Made by a program: the position numbers and the translations under genes. The notes under the pieces are model-generated. The model was not told the DNA's origin. It was given only the letters and a program-made list of their open reading frames with translations, and did no database searches. Of a stretch of DNA of 64,000 nt, positions 1 to 12,852 are shown one piece after another (within the stretch, counting starts at the first letter, position 1; each line of letters starts with the position of its first letter). Source of the DNA: Opisthorchis felineus (Eukaryota > Platyhelminthes > Trematoda > Opisthorchiida > Opisthorchiidae); NCBI GenBank assembly GCA_004794785.1, contig SJOL01000802.1:2702010-2766009 (forward strand). Reading direction: 5' to 3'.

Positions 1-1584
1 ATCTATGGTGTCCTGCCAACAGTCAGTCTTGTTGTTTGACGTATCCAAGGCAACTGATGTCAAGTGAAGACCTGTAAGTTAGTAGTCCACTTTAGGTATC
101 CCCAGATATATATTGGGCTTCATGAAAATCAGGTCGGTGAAACTGATAACGGATGTGTCCTCCGCCAAATAACCGTGATCTTTGAGGGTATTCCCTAACT
201 GGTTTCCTGGTCTGCTGGAAGGATTTGGTTTTTGCGAAGTGCCGCTCAAACAATGTCGACCATTTGGTGACCAGCCCAAACTGCTCGAACTGTCCACTTC
301 CTGATTGCCCGTCATTATATCTGCTGAGGATGACAGACCTTTTGAGAGTTACAACTGCCCACGATCCGAGACTTCTAATAGCACAATAAACTGCCGCATC
401 CACGAGTTCGTCTTATCGTTAAAGGTCTTGACAGTACGCCTCTGGCTATTTCGGCATTAAATCACTTCACTATAGTTTGGCTGAGTTTGTGAATGAAAAC
501 AGAGAGTGACTATATGCTGATCTGACAAAGCCCGAAAAGCATCATAAGGTGCAGTGCTGAGTTAACTGATCGATTAGGAGTACGGTTACGTCTGATTGGT
601 GGGTTTAGCAGATCGATAGGTTTAGGCATGACCGAGCAAATTACCCAATCTCCTTTGCTGGAGCGATTTCCACTGACGCCTTCAGAGGTTGAGATTTTCA
701 GTGTTTATTAAGCCGGAAAGAATGGTCTTTGAAAAATCACTTCTTGACAAGTTTCATACTTTCCAGTTACTTCAATAAAGTTCAGCAAACTTGTCATAGA
801 ATACAAAGCAAAATTCTGTAAACCATAACGAATCTATTCACTTTTGTCCACGTAGTTGTGTGGTTTAAAAAACGGCTCGAAAAAGTCACGGCTTATTCTC
901 GTGCGATTATCCAACCCCATTTCGGATGGTTCAGAAACGCAGGATTATCGAACTACTCAGAAGCCAACACTCTTGCCGATTGAGGAAGGTCAGCAGTGTT
1001 CGAAAGAACTCGGAAGGTTTCACGGCTGGCAGGATCGATCGATAAACCGGCGCCAAATAATGTTTTCTGCAGTCTTGCTTGGCTGTCAATTACACGTACC
1101 CAAACTAAGTTAAATTGGTGCGGATTTTTCACAGTTGGGGATAACGAATTTTTTCTAAATTCATATCAGACAAAAGTATCGAATTTTACCTTCAGTAGAT
1201 TTGCAAATAACTCTCTTTAGTGCCACTCAAACAATCTGGCGTCTTTCGTTTTGCTCCTAATCTAGTGTGAGTATTTGACTAGCCAAGGTGATTACGCAAC
1301 ACAAACATTCTGGCTTTCGTTTTCTGTCAGATTTCACGCCACACCTCGTTGGCGCACCTAGCCGCTATCTCTTGAGATGTATTTGCAAAGTCAATGACCG
1401 TCCTCATGTCAATTACCACGCATCCCACCATAGGCTTCATACCACCGTTTTACTTTCACGTTCATACCAGTTCCCTAAAAGGCCTTCATTCTCTCCTGAC
1501 GCAGTTATTCCATTATTTCTACACCAAATAGGTGTAGCACTGAACCCAATTTTTTCTCTCACTGGGCCTCATCAATAGTGCATA

Positions 1585-1680
1585 CCGAAGGTCGTGCAGC
1601 GGTTTGAACTCCGCACATCTGACATGCGAGGCGAGCGTGTTATCGCTACTCCACTAGCACACGCTGGAAGCATCTACACT
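1585..1680 (-). mobile_element. tRNA-like SINE fragment
   Basis: On the minus strand the segment resembles a tRNA body: a GCATGTCAGATGTGCGG-like anticodon-arm region is followed by GAGTTCAAACC, a B-box match. The cloverleaf is diverged, so a SINE head is more likely than a functional tRNA gene. Confidence 0.4.
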
Positions 1681-2329
1681 TTCACGTCTTGTTGGGGGGG
1701 TGTTCCATTCACAGCCCGTGGCAGTAGTTGTACCACAATGTGTCGGAACCAAGAGGAAACTAAATGCGCAGGTGAAGGCAAGGTGGACATTTTCTCCGAT
1801 ATGATTTGCATCGTGGATGGAATGAATGCAGTCCACGGTCATGTGATGGGTTAGTGTAAAAAGGTTCGTTTGCTTAGCTAGGTCAGTTGATCGCGGACAG
1901 CTTAACTAACAGACACACGGTTTTAAAACTAAACTAAACCCCCAATAATTTTATCGATAGTAAAATTTAAACGAGGGTAAGCCTCCCATACATTTCAGTA
2001 AATTCCATTTTTAATATATCCTGAGGGAGCTCGGATGTTAAACGACTATCAAGACGGAGGTCAGTCTCCATTTTGCGAGCACCTATGGAGAACCAAACTC
2101 AGCAATACAGACAGCGTTTACAAGCGAAGTAATTATCTGCTTCCGTCCTGGATAAAAAACGTGCCTTGTTTATACAGCCCACTCAATTTTGGCTTGTCAT
2201 TCCACTGCTAACCTGCAAACTCTTTCAGTTTGTCAGAATGGTTGAACTTTCAACCCGAACATATGCATCTGTCCATCAAGCCATTTTTCACAAGCTTCTG
2301 CCCTCAAGCTCGAATAGATCTTACTGTCA

Positions 2330-2600
2330 ACTGAGATACGGTCCCGTAAGTGAAACCAGTCTGCGCTGATGAGCCGAGAAAAACCCTAAGGACATTTCAT
2401 TCTCGTTGAGAATTATCAGCAGTACGCACCACACGAAATTCAGAGGATTTCGAACCCGTGACCTTCCGTCCATGTGTTAAACACCCGATCATTTGGCCCA
2501 CAGTGGCTGATCAACGGTGTGATTAGTTCACACTTGGATAGAACATAGCGCTAATCATCCTTCAATAACGAAAACCACATCACGTGGTCAAGCACTGACT
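2330..2600 (-). mobile_element. repeat B (tRNA-like SINE), minus copy
   Basis: Shares the ordered blocks of repeat B: gccgag, tctcac/gtgcgcac, a B-box read on the minus strand as GGGTTCGAAATCC, then ttagttcacacttggatag and cacatcacgtggtca. The same blocks recur at 10960, 15350, 18060 and 58065. Confidence 0.6.
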
Positions 2601-3934
2601 TGCTCCTTGGGTGGCGAGTTCTCCGAAGGAAGTCTCGCTCTTGAATCTTGTGAAATGTGCAAAGCACGCGATTTCCACCAAGAAAGAAACTGGCACACAG
2701 TGTTTCTTGGCTTCCCAGAATACACTGGCTTTACCCACATTAGTAAATCTCAGTCGAAAATGTCCACATCTTTTCACACTACGACACAGATCTTGCCATC
2801 TCATCCTCAGCACCTAAAACCGCGAAATATTACAAGTCGCAGTCACTACTCATGTTCTTCAAGAAACTGTATTCATGATCCCACAAATACGCCGTTCATA
2901 TTTTCATTTGGCATTGGCGTTTTATTACCGTTTCACGCGGGTAGTTGCTTAAAAAGATCGGAAAACTTCATAGAAGCACGCCCACACACTGATCTGTGGC
3001 TGCAGCCGACCGCATATCTAATGCATGGGCTAAAATTAAAAGCTCATTGCTCTAACCTTAATCGTTTGTGATAATGGCTTCACACGGTTCATCTGAGTGG
3101 TATGCACGTAATTCTGCGTGTTCTGATAAACGGAAAGAACGTGGCGATTACTCACATACCTACCCACCCACAAGTCCAATCCAAGCCTGCTTTATCGCAA
3201 CCCTACAAACTCTCCGCAATCGGAACGGGGAGATAACACTGCTCCCCCTCTGGGAGAAACACTGGTCCAACCTGATGGCTGTTCTGTTTCCACACCTAAA
3301 CACTGAGCAATGAAAAACGCCTGTATTAAAAACAGTGTCGACTAAATTGATATGGAATGGGGATAGTATGATTCGTGTCTGTAAGTACAGTCAGAAAATT
3401 GTGAACCAATTTCTGCATTCGTACGTAAACATGGATGAGTTGAGACGTAAGAGCCTCGATCACAATGTGTCGGCATCAGCGGAGCCCAAGGGAGAATCAG
3501 TGTGAACTTTTAGGTGAAATAGAGAGGTGAACACTATGAACAATACTTTTCGTGAAATGGTGAATGTAAACCGGCCAGCAGTAAGCGAAGGGGTGTCAAC
3601 AAGCTCTATTTCTCGGCCACAGTACTGTTCAGCAGTGTAGCTGTTTTGCAATGGGTCGGATGATCATTGCTGGTATTTTTAAGAACAGAGCACCCGTGAA
3701 CAACAATTGCATCTGACTTTTCACAAGATCTCGCTTTTTTCCGATATAGATCACGGAAAGTTGTGCAAGCTTGTTGCAATGCTTTTCGGTGCCTAGCTTT
3801 ATTTATCGCCCCCATGGGAATTCAGATGGTGAGAGAAGTTTGATCAGGTCAAGTTGTTTATTGACGGGCCACGTAGCTAACAGTTGGGGCCTTTCCCCAA
3901 AATTCGAATAGACATTCCTGTACGGAGGGTTTTG

Positions 3935-5600
3935 AGCTTGATTGCAAAGAGCAGCGTCTTCGACTGCCCGCATATGCAGCTTGGTAAACTGAGGACACAC
4001 TGAGTTGACGTCTGATACTGCTGACCTTATCAGCAAAATGTTAGTGTAAACACCAGGCTATGCTACAGGGATGCACAAATTGAATGACGGCAAATTTGTT
4101 TTGAGAGAGCGTATGCATAAGTATGGTGCTTCCCCCCAAGACAGTGCACCCAAAAAGAGGTTGTTTTCAAGAACAGACTGAAGAAAACTGGTCATGAATT
4201 TATTTGCATCACGTAGCAAGTTCCCCCCAAAAGTGGACTGTTGTAAAACCCACAAGACAATAAATGAGCATGGCTGACTGAGAGCGTGTTTAGGCCAATC
4301 AAAGTTGCACAAGTATTCGTCATGTGAGGCGACATCGGATAAACCAATAGGAAAACACGTTGAAGGTCAAAGCCGATTACCAATTGAAAACGTCAAGGCT
4401 GATTGGTAAGCGTGAGTGTAGGGGACACCATCCGTCAACCAATGGTGCAGACCATCGAACATCAAGCCCGACCTTTGCAGAAAATGGCCTAATGAAATAA
4501 ATTCCAGGATCACACAATTTGAGCTCACATTACTCACCATTATAAACACATGGACCTGTCTGTCCAGATAGAGAAAAACCGTGAAGTAAAGATGATTATC
4601 TTGATAACTGGTCGTTAATTACCGTTGCTGAACCGATGCAGCTGGAAATTTTAGTACAAACTGAGACGGGAATCATCCGGTCCACGGGATAGATCTACAG
4701 GGGACTTTTTGCGAAAACATTTTAAATAAACCTGTGTGTGCGCTTTCATGAACCACCATCAGTTACGCACACATCCCACGGAGAGAAAAACGAAAGTGAA
4801 CTAAATCGTACTGCACATGTTTTCAACAAAAACACTCTTGTGATACCGTTTTGATTAACTCGACGTAAGAATGTCGGTAAAAATACCAGTTTCTTCAGAA
4901 CGCAGGTGAAGATGAAGTCTTACAGGAGAAAACATTGACGCCATGTTCATCATTCGCATTTCGGAAAATATGAGCTTCGGAATTTAGGCCTAAAGACATG
5001 ATTTGCCTGAAAAGTAGAGAGTAGGCAGTGAAAGCCATAATTGATTTGCTGTCTTATCTGTTCTTCCCCAAATCCACTAAGTTAGTTGGCAGTAGTCGAA
5101 TTTTAGCGCCATCGAATACTTGCAACAAAATGTTTGTTTTCATACATCCTGGTTGAATTTTCGTGTTTCCCATTCACCGCGGTGAATAAATTCATCAAGG
5201 TTGGTCTATACTAGACTGGCAGAATATGTCTTATTTCATGCAAGTATGTGTATAGCTCAAATTTTTGCTTTCATAAGGCAGAATTTCCATGAAAGGGCTA
5301 TCTTGGCAGACTTCGACGGGTCCTGCTCTTTGAGGATTGCAACGTATTAATCAACACCACTTTACAACACCCTAGGGAGAAATCCTTGATTAAAGATGAT
5401 CAACCGATTTTACAGATAGTGTGACTTGTTAATAGTGTTAGTGGGGCAAAGGTTTTGCATTTCAGAATGTCTTGCAGAACGAAAAGGTAGATTCCGATAA
5501 ACTGGGGGAAAAGACTTGTGAGTATTCTCAAGTTGCGGCTTTCGGTGATCAGCTCCCTGCACGTTTCTGAAAGCAGAAAACTAAATAATGTCTATTTAAC
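3935..5600 (-). repeat. left arm of a large diverged inverted duplication
   Basis: The reverse complement aligns collinearly with 7180-8970. The part at about 4270-4750 is over 90% identical by eye, while the outer and inner parts are much more diverged but keep matching blocks. One example is gattgacgtcatcgtttttt against atggcgtcaatgttttctcc. No coding domain was recognised in the arm. Confidence 0.75.
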
Positions 5601-7179
5601 AGAGTATTGTTTCAACCTATACCTTATAAAGTAAGTGGACACCGTCGCCATCGTAGGAAAATTTGAACCTACATTAACCTACTCAGTGGACGCTTTGTGC
5701 GCAGGTGTTGCGTACAACGAAAACAGTTCCAAGTGTATGTAAAACCTCAAGAGGGAGAATGCAATGGATTCATTCGAATGAGTCATAGAGGTACCAGTTC
5801 CGGTCTCAAGGAATCGCTGACGGTGCAGCGAGGACCTAGGACTATTCCTTTATATGAGATGCACAGTGCTGCTGGTTAGGAATAAAGGAGAAAAATTTCT
5901 ACAGTTCTTCTCGGCACATCAGCACGGCACATCAGCATCTTCAAAAAATTCCCAGATCTCTCCACACTCCCAGGATTAGCCGAAAGAAGCACCAGGGAAG
6001 TTCGGTGGAAAAGACACTACTGAGAGCAAACGCTTTATGATGAGGATCATGTGTTTGAATTCAAACATGTATGGAGTAAAAGATGGTCATGAAAAACCAC
6101 CATTTTCATTCTTTCCGCTAATTCAGGTTAGGCTTGAAGAGTAAAAAACCAACGTCATCTGAAGAGCGGTCACTTTGAAGATCTAAACTGTCTGGTCTGA
6201 TATGGCAAGTTTTTAGAGTCATGCAAAACACACAGAGGTTGCAATTAGCAGTGCGCGGTGCCAGACTTTACCGAAGTGTTTTTCATCAAATGAAAACGTG
6301 TTCTTGGTGTCCCAGAAAAAGTTACCGCATGTGACCTCCTAGTGTACTCGAGTGTTTTTCATCAGTCGCTTGCCAAACTAATGTGGTTCATGGAATGAAT
6401 AGCTTACGTGTTACACTTGCCAGCAATGAACCCGCACACGAACACCCTGTATTTATTCGATAAACTATCTATACAAGAGAGATGCATTTTGGGTAAGTAG
6501 ACCTGGAAGTGTGGGTGTATCTTTTCGTGATACGACACCAGGTCGATGAGAACTCATGGACAGCCCTCTATGGGGCTCGACATGTGAGCCAGGTCCCTCA
6601 GGTTACGCCAATCTCATTTTCTACCTAAACCGCGGCTTGCAGTGACTCAATTGAATCTCGAAACCTGTGGTTAGCTATTAGGAGCTTTCACTGACTTAAT
6701 CAGTAGTGTCATGTGGAAAGAAATACTTCTTCGTCTTGAATATCGTAAGGCCTCGGTTTCAGCTCAGAACGAGACCAAATCAAAAACCTTAAGGAGGTCC
6801 TCCTTTCTGACACAGAGGAGTATAAAGGACAATTCTTGTGTGCTCGTTCAATTTTCGGTGGATGAAACTCTACAATGTCCGTCCTTCGCTCCAAATCTAT
6901 GAAGTTGTAACAAACTTCTATCTAAGGAAGGTGCATAGAATATCTGTTGCCTGCTGAATGGTCGAGACCACCCATAAAACCGAATCTCACCTCCAATCGG
7001 TTGGGACGTATGCACAGGCCTTTATACAAAGAATCATCTTTCCGGATAATTAAAATTAATACTTTAATAAAAAGTGGAAATTATTTAAATATATCTAGTG
7101 GAACAGCCATAAACTTTCCGGTAAGTCTCGTGACTGTTGACGTAGCGCTTTCCCAGAGGATGGATACTGAGTGGAGCCT
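5601..7179. other. spacer between the inverted arms
   Basis: About 1.6 kb between the two arms. It contains no recognisable gene, tRNA-like sequence or microsatellite. The exact borders with the arms are fuzzy because similarity fades gradually. Confidence 0.5.
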
Positions 7180-8970
7180 GAGGGTGTTTTCTAGTTCTCA
7201 TCTGATCTAAGCCACTCCTACCAAGATTTTCCAAATATTCGGCAGAGAAACAATGACGTTTGCATCTGGTAAATTTGCCGCTTTAATATGCGACCTGACT
7301 TGCTCGTGGGAAATTTAGAGTTGCAGCATAACATGTGTATGGTCAGTCTCATCTATGGTGTGTGATCTACAGACACAGCGCATCCAAGTAACACACAGAA
7401 TGCTAAACTTTGCCTATGTTGACTGATGGCAGTTTTGTTCCGGAAGAAGTGACCTCACTCAAAACTCCGACGAACGGTAAGAATATGTCACGGTTTTCAA
7501 ATACCACGTGGTAAGTAAGGTCGACACGCACATGGATTTGAAACCACACAAAACCTGTTCAATCTACCTAAAGAACGGCTTCGAACTCAAAGGCCAGTCT
7601 AGGTTCGAAGTGTGGCGATATACGTTCACCACGGAAAATGAGAAACAAGAAGTTCAACCAGCCTGTATAAAAAAACTTTTTTGTTCCAGATGATCGATGG
7701 CGCCTAAACTTGCTTTTTGATAAGCAAGTCAGTAATTGTGGGATGGAACAAATAAAAAGACAGTTCTGTTCTGATTTTTATGGCGTACTCCCCACTTTCC
7801 ACGTAGCAAACTTCATCAACCGCAAGGAGGTTGGTTGGGGAAAAATTCCAGTTTTTAAAAAGATTGCCAAAATTTCGAAGCTGGTGTCCCCCGAAACTCC
7901 AATAAGAAGATTGACGTCATCGTTTTTTCCTGTTGGGTTTTACCTCAACCTGCTTCCATTTAACGTGAATAAAACGGTACTTTTCAAGACATTCTTAAGT
8001 CCAGTTAATTGGAATGGTATCCCAAGACCGGTTATGTAGAAATGCCTCTAGTAGGATTTAGTTCAGTTGCGTTTTTTCTCCGTGGGTTGTGTGCGTAACC
8101 GATGGTGGTTCATGAAACCGGACACAGGTTTATTTCAATGGTTTTCGCAGAAAGCCCCCTATAAATCTATCCCGTGGACCGGATGATTCCCGTCTCAGTT
8201 TGTACTAAAACTTCCGGCTGCATCGGTTCGGTAACGGTAATTAACGACCAGCTATCAAAATAATCATCTTTACTGCTCGATTTTTCTCTATCTGGACAGA
8301 CAGGTCCATGTGTTTATAATGGTGAGTAATGTGAGCTCAAATTGTGTGATTCTGGAATTTATTTCATTAGGCCATTTTCTGCAAAGGTGGGGCTTGATGT
8401 TCGATGGTCTGCACCATTGGTTGACGGGTGGTGTCCCCTACACTCACGCTTACGAATCAGCCTTGACGTTTTCAATTAGTAATCGGCTGTGACCTTCAGC
8501 GTGTGTTCCTATTGGTTTATCCGATGTCGCTTCACATGACGAATACTTGTGCAGCTTTGATCGACCTAACCACACTGTCAGTCAGTCATGTTCAGTCGTG
8601 ATGACTGCGTGCACAAATTTTGTTCAACTTTAACACACGGTTAGTGAGTCATCTTCATTTATTGTCTTGTGGGTGAAACAATAATCAACTTTGGAGGAAT
8701 CCTGTCACATACTTTGCAGATGAATCTGTAATCAGTATACCCCGACCCGCTCTTAAAAACAACCTCTCTTTGGTTGCACCGTTTCGGGAGGAAGCACCCT
8801 ACCTATGGATAAGCTCTTTCAAAACAAAGTAGCCGCCAATAAATTTACGATTTATGCTGACGCTTAGCGGATAAACTCAAATGCATCAGAGGTCAATCTG
8901 GAGTGCCCTCAATTTATGAACCTGCTTATGCAGGCAGTCGCGGCAGCTGTTTGTTGCAGTGCATTTCAAA
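7180..8970 (+). repeat. right arm of a large diverged inverted duplication
   Basis: Matches 3935-5600 in inverted orientation. It has about 62 extra bases near 8588-8650 relative to the left arm. A 60-codon frame at 8310-8492 is shared with 4367-4549 of the other arm. By eye its differences are four amino-acid-changing against two silent, which argues against selection on a protein. Confidence 0.75.
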
Positions 8971-9889
8971 AGTCACTTGACTTTTATATGTGCGAGTGGA
9001 TTTAGAATAAAGCTGCCATCCGTATCCTAATGTTCCGTCGAAAAATGGTTTCGGCTGATCAGCATTCTGTCACGTCCCGAATTCCTGAGAAGTCATAGTT
9101 TTTATGAGGATAAAAATAAACTAGGCATTGATCGGCTCTGAACAAACTTCTGTCATTTTTCGGTTTCCGTAATTGGAGAAAGGCTAAATCTTATTAAATG
9201 CAACGTTCAGCAAGAGACCGATCTCGAAGACCTTGAAACCACCATTTTGTGAGAACCCGTTTCATTTTGTTTTTCGCTAGAATTGCTGGGTATGTTCCCT
9301 ATTGCTGGAACTGTCTCTAACTTCAGGACAGTTCCACCAATTCTGAGCGTACTTGCGCTTCCCACATTACCTCTTCCGAATTCTCGTCTCCAAGATTTGG
9401 ACGTGTTGCGGTGTATCGCCTATTCAACACAGCTAGAATTGCATTTTTTGGATAACCATCCTCGTAATCTTTGCGAGAAATCCGACCTATTGTCCCGTTG
9501 TTGAGAAGGGAGCAAACAACCAACTAACCTGGACACTGGCACAACGCGATGGGCTGGGAATATTTTTAATTTCTCTCAGGTTTAAGTTTTATTGCAAACA
9601 TTTCGCAAGTGGCCGTTCACCAAAAATCAAATCACCACATTTCAAGCACCAGTGGAATTCGAGGAAATTGTCACATCAAATTAATTTGACGAGGTTCATT
9701 GAAGCTTGGGCATCAGATTAGCACCGGAAAGCACACTATGTTTGCCCAGATATCCTTACAGATGTGGCAGGACTTGGAATTAAGTGAAACTCATGCGAAC
9801 ACATCAAATCATTTGTAGTAATGCATCGCTCGCAAATAAGTCAATATTTTCAGTGGTTAGACTGTTCTGAGTGTCACTGATCGATACTA

Positions 9890-10045
9890 AGACACTGAGA
9901 AGCACTTAGTGTGTGGAGGTAAGGAACCCTGGGGCACATCTGAGCTCACAGCGCTTGGGTTTGAAGGGTGGCAGATCAGCACTCAGCTAAGATATAGCAC
10001 CAATCATAGTTGAACCATGTAGTTCAACTCACGTGATCAAATACT
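9890..10045 (-). mobile_element. repeat B, strongly diverged minus copy
   Basis: Keeps gagaagcac near the start, a degenerate B-box zone, then tagcaccaatcatag and actcacgtgatca in the same order as better copies at 2330 and 58065. Confidence 0.4.
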
Positions 10046-10959
10046 TCCTCAAGGGCAAGTTAACGAGGCTATGGTGTAATATTCTTCAGTTTTTTAGCTT
10101 TTCATTCTTTTTCATGAAGAAAATCATCCCATATGTTCACCATGACCGGTGAACTATCACTGAGGTTCATTACCTTTGAGGTTTTTCTCTACGAGCGTCC
10201 TGCACTCTGGGGTCTGCATGGACATAAACTATTGCCCACCTGTTTGATTCCACCGGCAGACTGCTGTAGATTCCTGTCACTTCGACGACTCATCCACCCT
10301 GAGAACACAGCTGAAATCTTGCCGTATTAACCATCTCTCATAGAGGCATCAACGCTGATGGTGCAATAACTTTGCTTCACTATTTCGTTGGCAACTTTTG
10401 ACCTTTTCTGACGGAACACCGTCATTTCGCTTCGTTCCTCTTTCCTCGAAACGGCATCCTAAGCAGTCATTCAGTTTCTCCGAAATTTTGCCTAATTGGA
10501 GTTTTCGAGGCTGGGGCAATGTATCTATCTTTTTGTAGGTCTTCACGCCATGTCCCCCAAGATATACTTCCCTTCCGGAGGCCAGTGGATCTGAATAACC
10601 AAACACGGGCTGCGGACCGAACGAGGGCATTCCCTGACTGGTCAAAATACCAACCAATTAGGATGGGGCACCCATAGCTTGACCCGTCTCGCTACTTCAC
10701 GAAGGTCCCAGTGTGATCTTGTGCAACATTCCGTGATTACTTCATAAATACGGTTGTAGTAAACTTGCTTTCTCTTCATAATGGGATGTCTGAGGTTACC
10801 GTGGCTTCTAATACACCAACGCAGGTGGAACAGACAGCCAAGAACCAACATAAAAGTTGTGCTACCCTCTGAAAATATTTTGACCACATTTTGTGGTTAT
10901 ATGATTTCTAAATGGTCAACCCAAGTAAATGCACACTTCCTGCAAGTGGAGCTAATCTA

Positions 10960-11155
10960 AGCCGAGAAACCAAGAAGCGCTGTGCGGTTGTTTTGACATC
11001 AGCAATGAGCGCCTCATAAAGTCCCGGGAAGTCTCGGACATACCAACTCCCTGCCAGTGGTTGAGGATTCGACCTTCCGCCTACAAGCGTCTGATCACCA
11101 GTGCGATTACCCCTGAATTAAACAGGATACAGCGCCATTCATCCCATACTATCAG
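10960..11155 (-). mobile_element. repeat B, diverged minus copy
   Basis: Blocks aagccgagaaacc, a minus-strand B-box in ggattcgacctt, accagtgcgattac and caggatacagcgcc follow the order of other copies. The last block matches gacaggacacagcgcc at 58237. Confidence 0.5.
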
Positions 11156-11420
11156 AATTCAAATTTGGCTGTTGGTCGGCTGGGAGCTGATTTGTTCACC
11201 AAAAGTGGTGATGAGGTTGCATTCACTTGCTTGCTCCAATTTAAAGTACAGTATCATGGGATGTTTAGTTCCTCGACCACTCAGTCGGGAGGCTCACTCG
11301 TTACGCGATTCTTCTCCTCAATAAGCTACTCATTATTTGTTGACAGTATGAAACTGGGATTTTTTTCAACGGAAATTTCGCCCTGTGAGTAAATGAGTAA
11401 ATAAATATGTTGGTAAGTTC

Positions 11421-11442
11421 AAATAAATAAATAAATAAATAA
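11421..11442. repeat. (AAAT)n microsatellite
   Basis: Five tandem AAAT units with one-base ends, seen directly. Confidence 0.95.
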
Positions 11443-12092
11443 CTCCTGATTGCCCAACGAAATGCACTCGCAGTGACTGAAGTGGTCACAATTAGACCAC
11501 GGAAACCAACAGTTTGTATCCAGAGGTGTCACTTGAGACCATTTGCTTCGCCATCTCACAAGGTCACAGTGAGCGATAATGAAACACAAGTGGTCTCCCA
11601 AAAGAGATGTAACGTTTCTTTCGCCTGATTGCATTTTCAAGGTATATTACAGTTTACCTCATTCTCAAAACTCGCATTTTGTGGTAGGGATCGTGTCATA
11701 TGAAACAAGCAACACCCAAGAGGCAAACGGACGTCATCGATTGCAGACAGATAGAAAGAAGCAACTCACCCAACCGAAAGTATCTATGGAGCAACGCTGG
11801 GGTTGAACAACTACCGTTTCGGAATTTTCCATCAAGTCGCACGTAAGCCATGGTTTCGGACTCCAGAGGAACTGGTTGGTAACGTCGGAGCTGTCGACTG
11901 AATACACACGCAGCTCACTGTGATTTTCCGGTGAGTAGCAGGACCCGGATGCAAACAAGACACGTAGTCAGAATGTTGGGCCCATTTTTTCACCGGCTTC
12001 TTTTCAAGACAAGCCAACCCTCAGGAGGGAATATTTTTGGTCTGCCTTTTAGGGTAATCTCTTTAGAGTTACCTGATTGAACTTGTTGCTAG

Positions 12093-12425
12093 ATGAATCA
12101 GTCACTTCTGAAGGCGCCTAGGTATTCGCAGCGATTGCTCTACCAGAGGATTTGGTCGCACCTTGTGGAACAAAGTGGAAAGCACGGTCTTCGGGAGCTC
12201 AAATTCAGGTTAGTTTTACAAACGATGAATCGGAGCGAACATTTTGTTTGTTACCGGAAAGTCTTCATTTCAATATTCGTACCAAGAGAGTTTGCCCCGC
12301 CCTCATGTTCAACCCACGTCATTAAACTCTCACAAGTCTTGGAATTTTCTGACATCCACTCAGCCACGTGCTGTTCGGATACACAAACGGCGTTGTACTG
12401 GATAAAGAAGGCTGGACAAGTTTAA
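12093..12425 (+). pseudogene. possible retroelement RNase H/pol remnant
   Basis: The end of this 110-codon frame reads CCSDTQTALYWIKKAGQ. It resembles the (W)SDSQ-ALxWIK segment of the RNase H region in BEL/Pao-type retrotransposon polyproteins. The frame before it (IKLSQVLEFSDIHSA) is compatible with that region but not diagnostic, and the following sequence contains stops. No reverse transcriptase, integrase or long terminal repeat was found nearby. The call rests on one short motif. Confidence 0.35.
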
Positions 12426-12708
12426 CAACTGGCTATAAGTAGCCAAACGGATGTCATTCCATGCCGGTTAGAGTAAAGAATACATGACGTTCTCTGTCTT
12501 CTTAGTTCTTTGGAATCAGTGGAAAATATCATGTGTTGTCCAACGAAATGTGGCCAAGAACCTTCGTACTGGTGCTTAGTTTACGATCTGTCTGAAGGAC
12601 TACAAACAAGACTGAAAGGGGGAAAACTTCCATTTGACAAGCAATCCGATCCCAGATAGTACATTTGATCAATTTTACCATATTTTTCCTTCTGCTCATC
12701 ATAATCAC

Positions 12709-12852
12709 TATGCCTAGCTGCCACGCCACTTGAGGGAAGCACGAGGGCTGAGCTACGTCCAGGTTGACCAAGCCTAGACAGGAGCAGCTGAAGTGCCTGG
12801 GTTGGGTTCGAACCTTGGACATTCCCCATTCGTAGGCCCGAGCTCATCCATC
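12709..12852 (-). mobile_element. SINE A (tRNA-derived), minus copy
   Basis: Contains the SINE A body read on the minus strand: GGTTCGAACCC B-box, then actgctcctgtctaggctt, ggtcaacctgg and ctcgtgcttccctcaagtgg. The A-box end is eroded. Confidence 0.75.

Larger units (their letters stand above)
1..3930. other. intergenic, no host gene recognised
   Basis: Only short frames without recognisable domains are present. A tRNA-like fragment lies at 1585-1680 and a copy of repeat B at 2330-2600. The rest shows nothing I can name. Confidence 0.6.
8971..12092. other. intergenic, repeat remnants only
   Basis: Two diverged minus-strand copies of repeat B lie at about 9890-10045 and 10960-11155. No protein domain was recognised in the remaining frames. 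Confidence 0.55.

Noticed and set aside
2355..2385. Hammerhead candidate around CTGATGAGCCGAG in repeat B
   Set aside because: Followed by AAAAACCC without a stem II. Other repeat B copies read tgctgaaaagccgag, so the match is accidental.
4367..4549. 60-codon frame conserved between the two inverted arms (also 8310-8492)
   Set aside because: By eye, the base differences change amino acids more often than not, so the conservation is of DNA, not protein.
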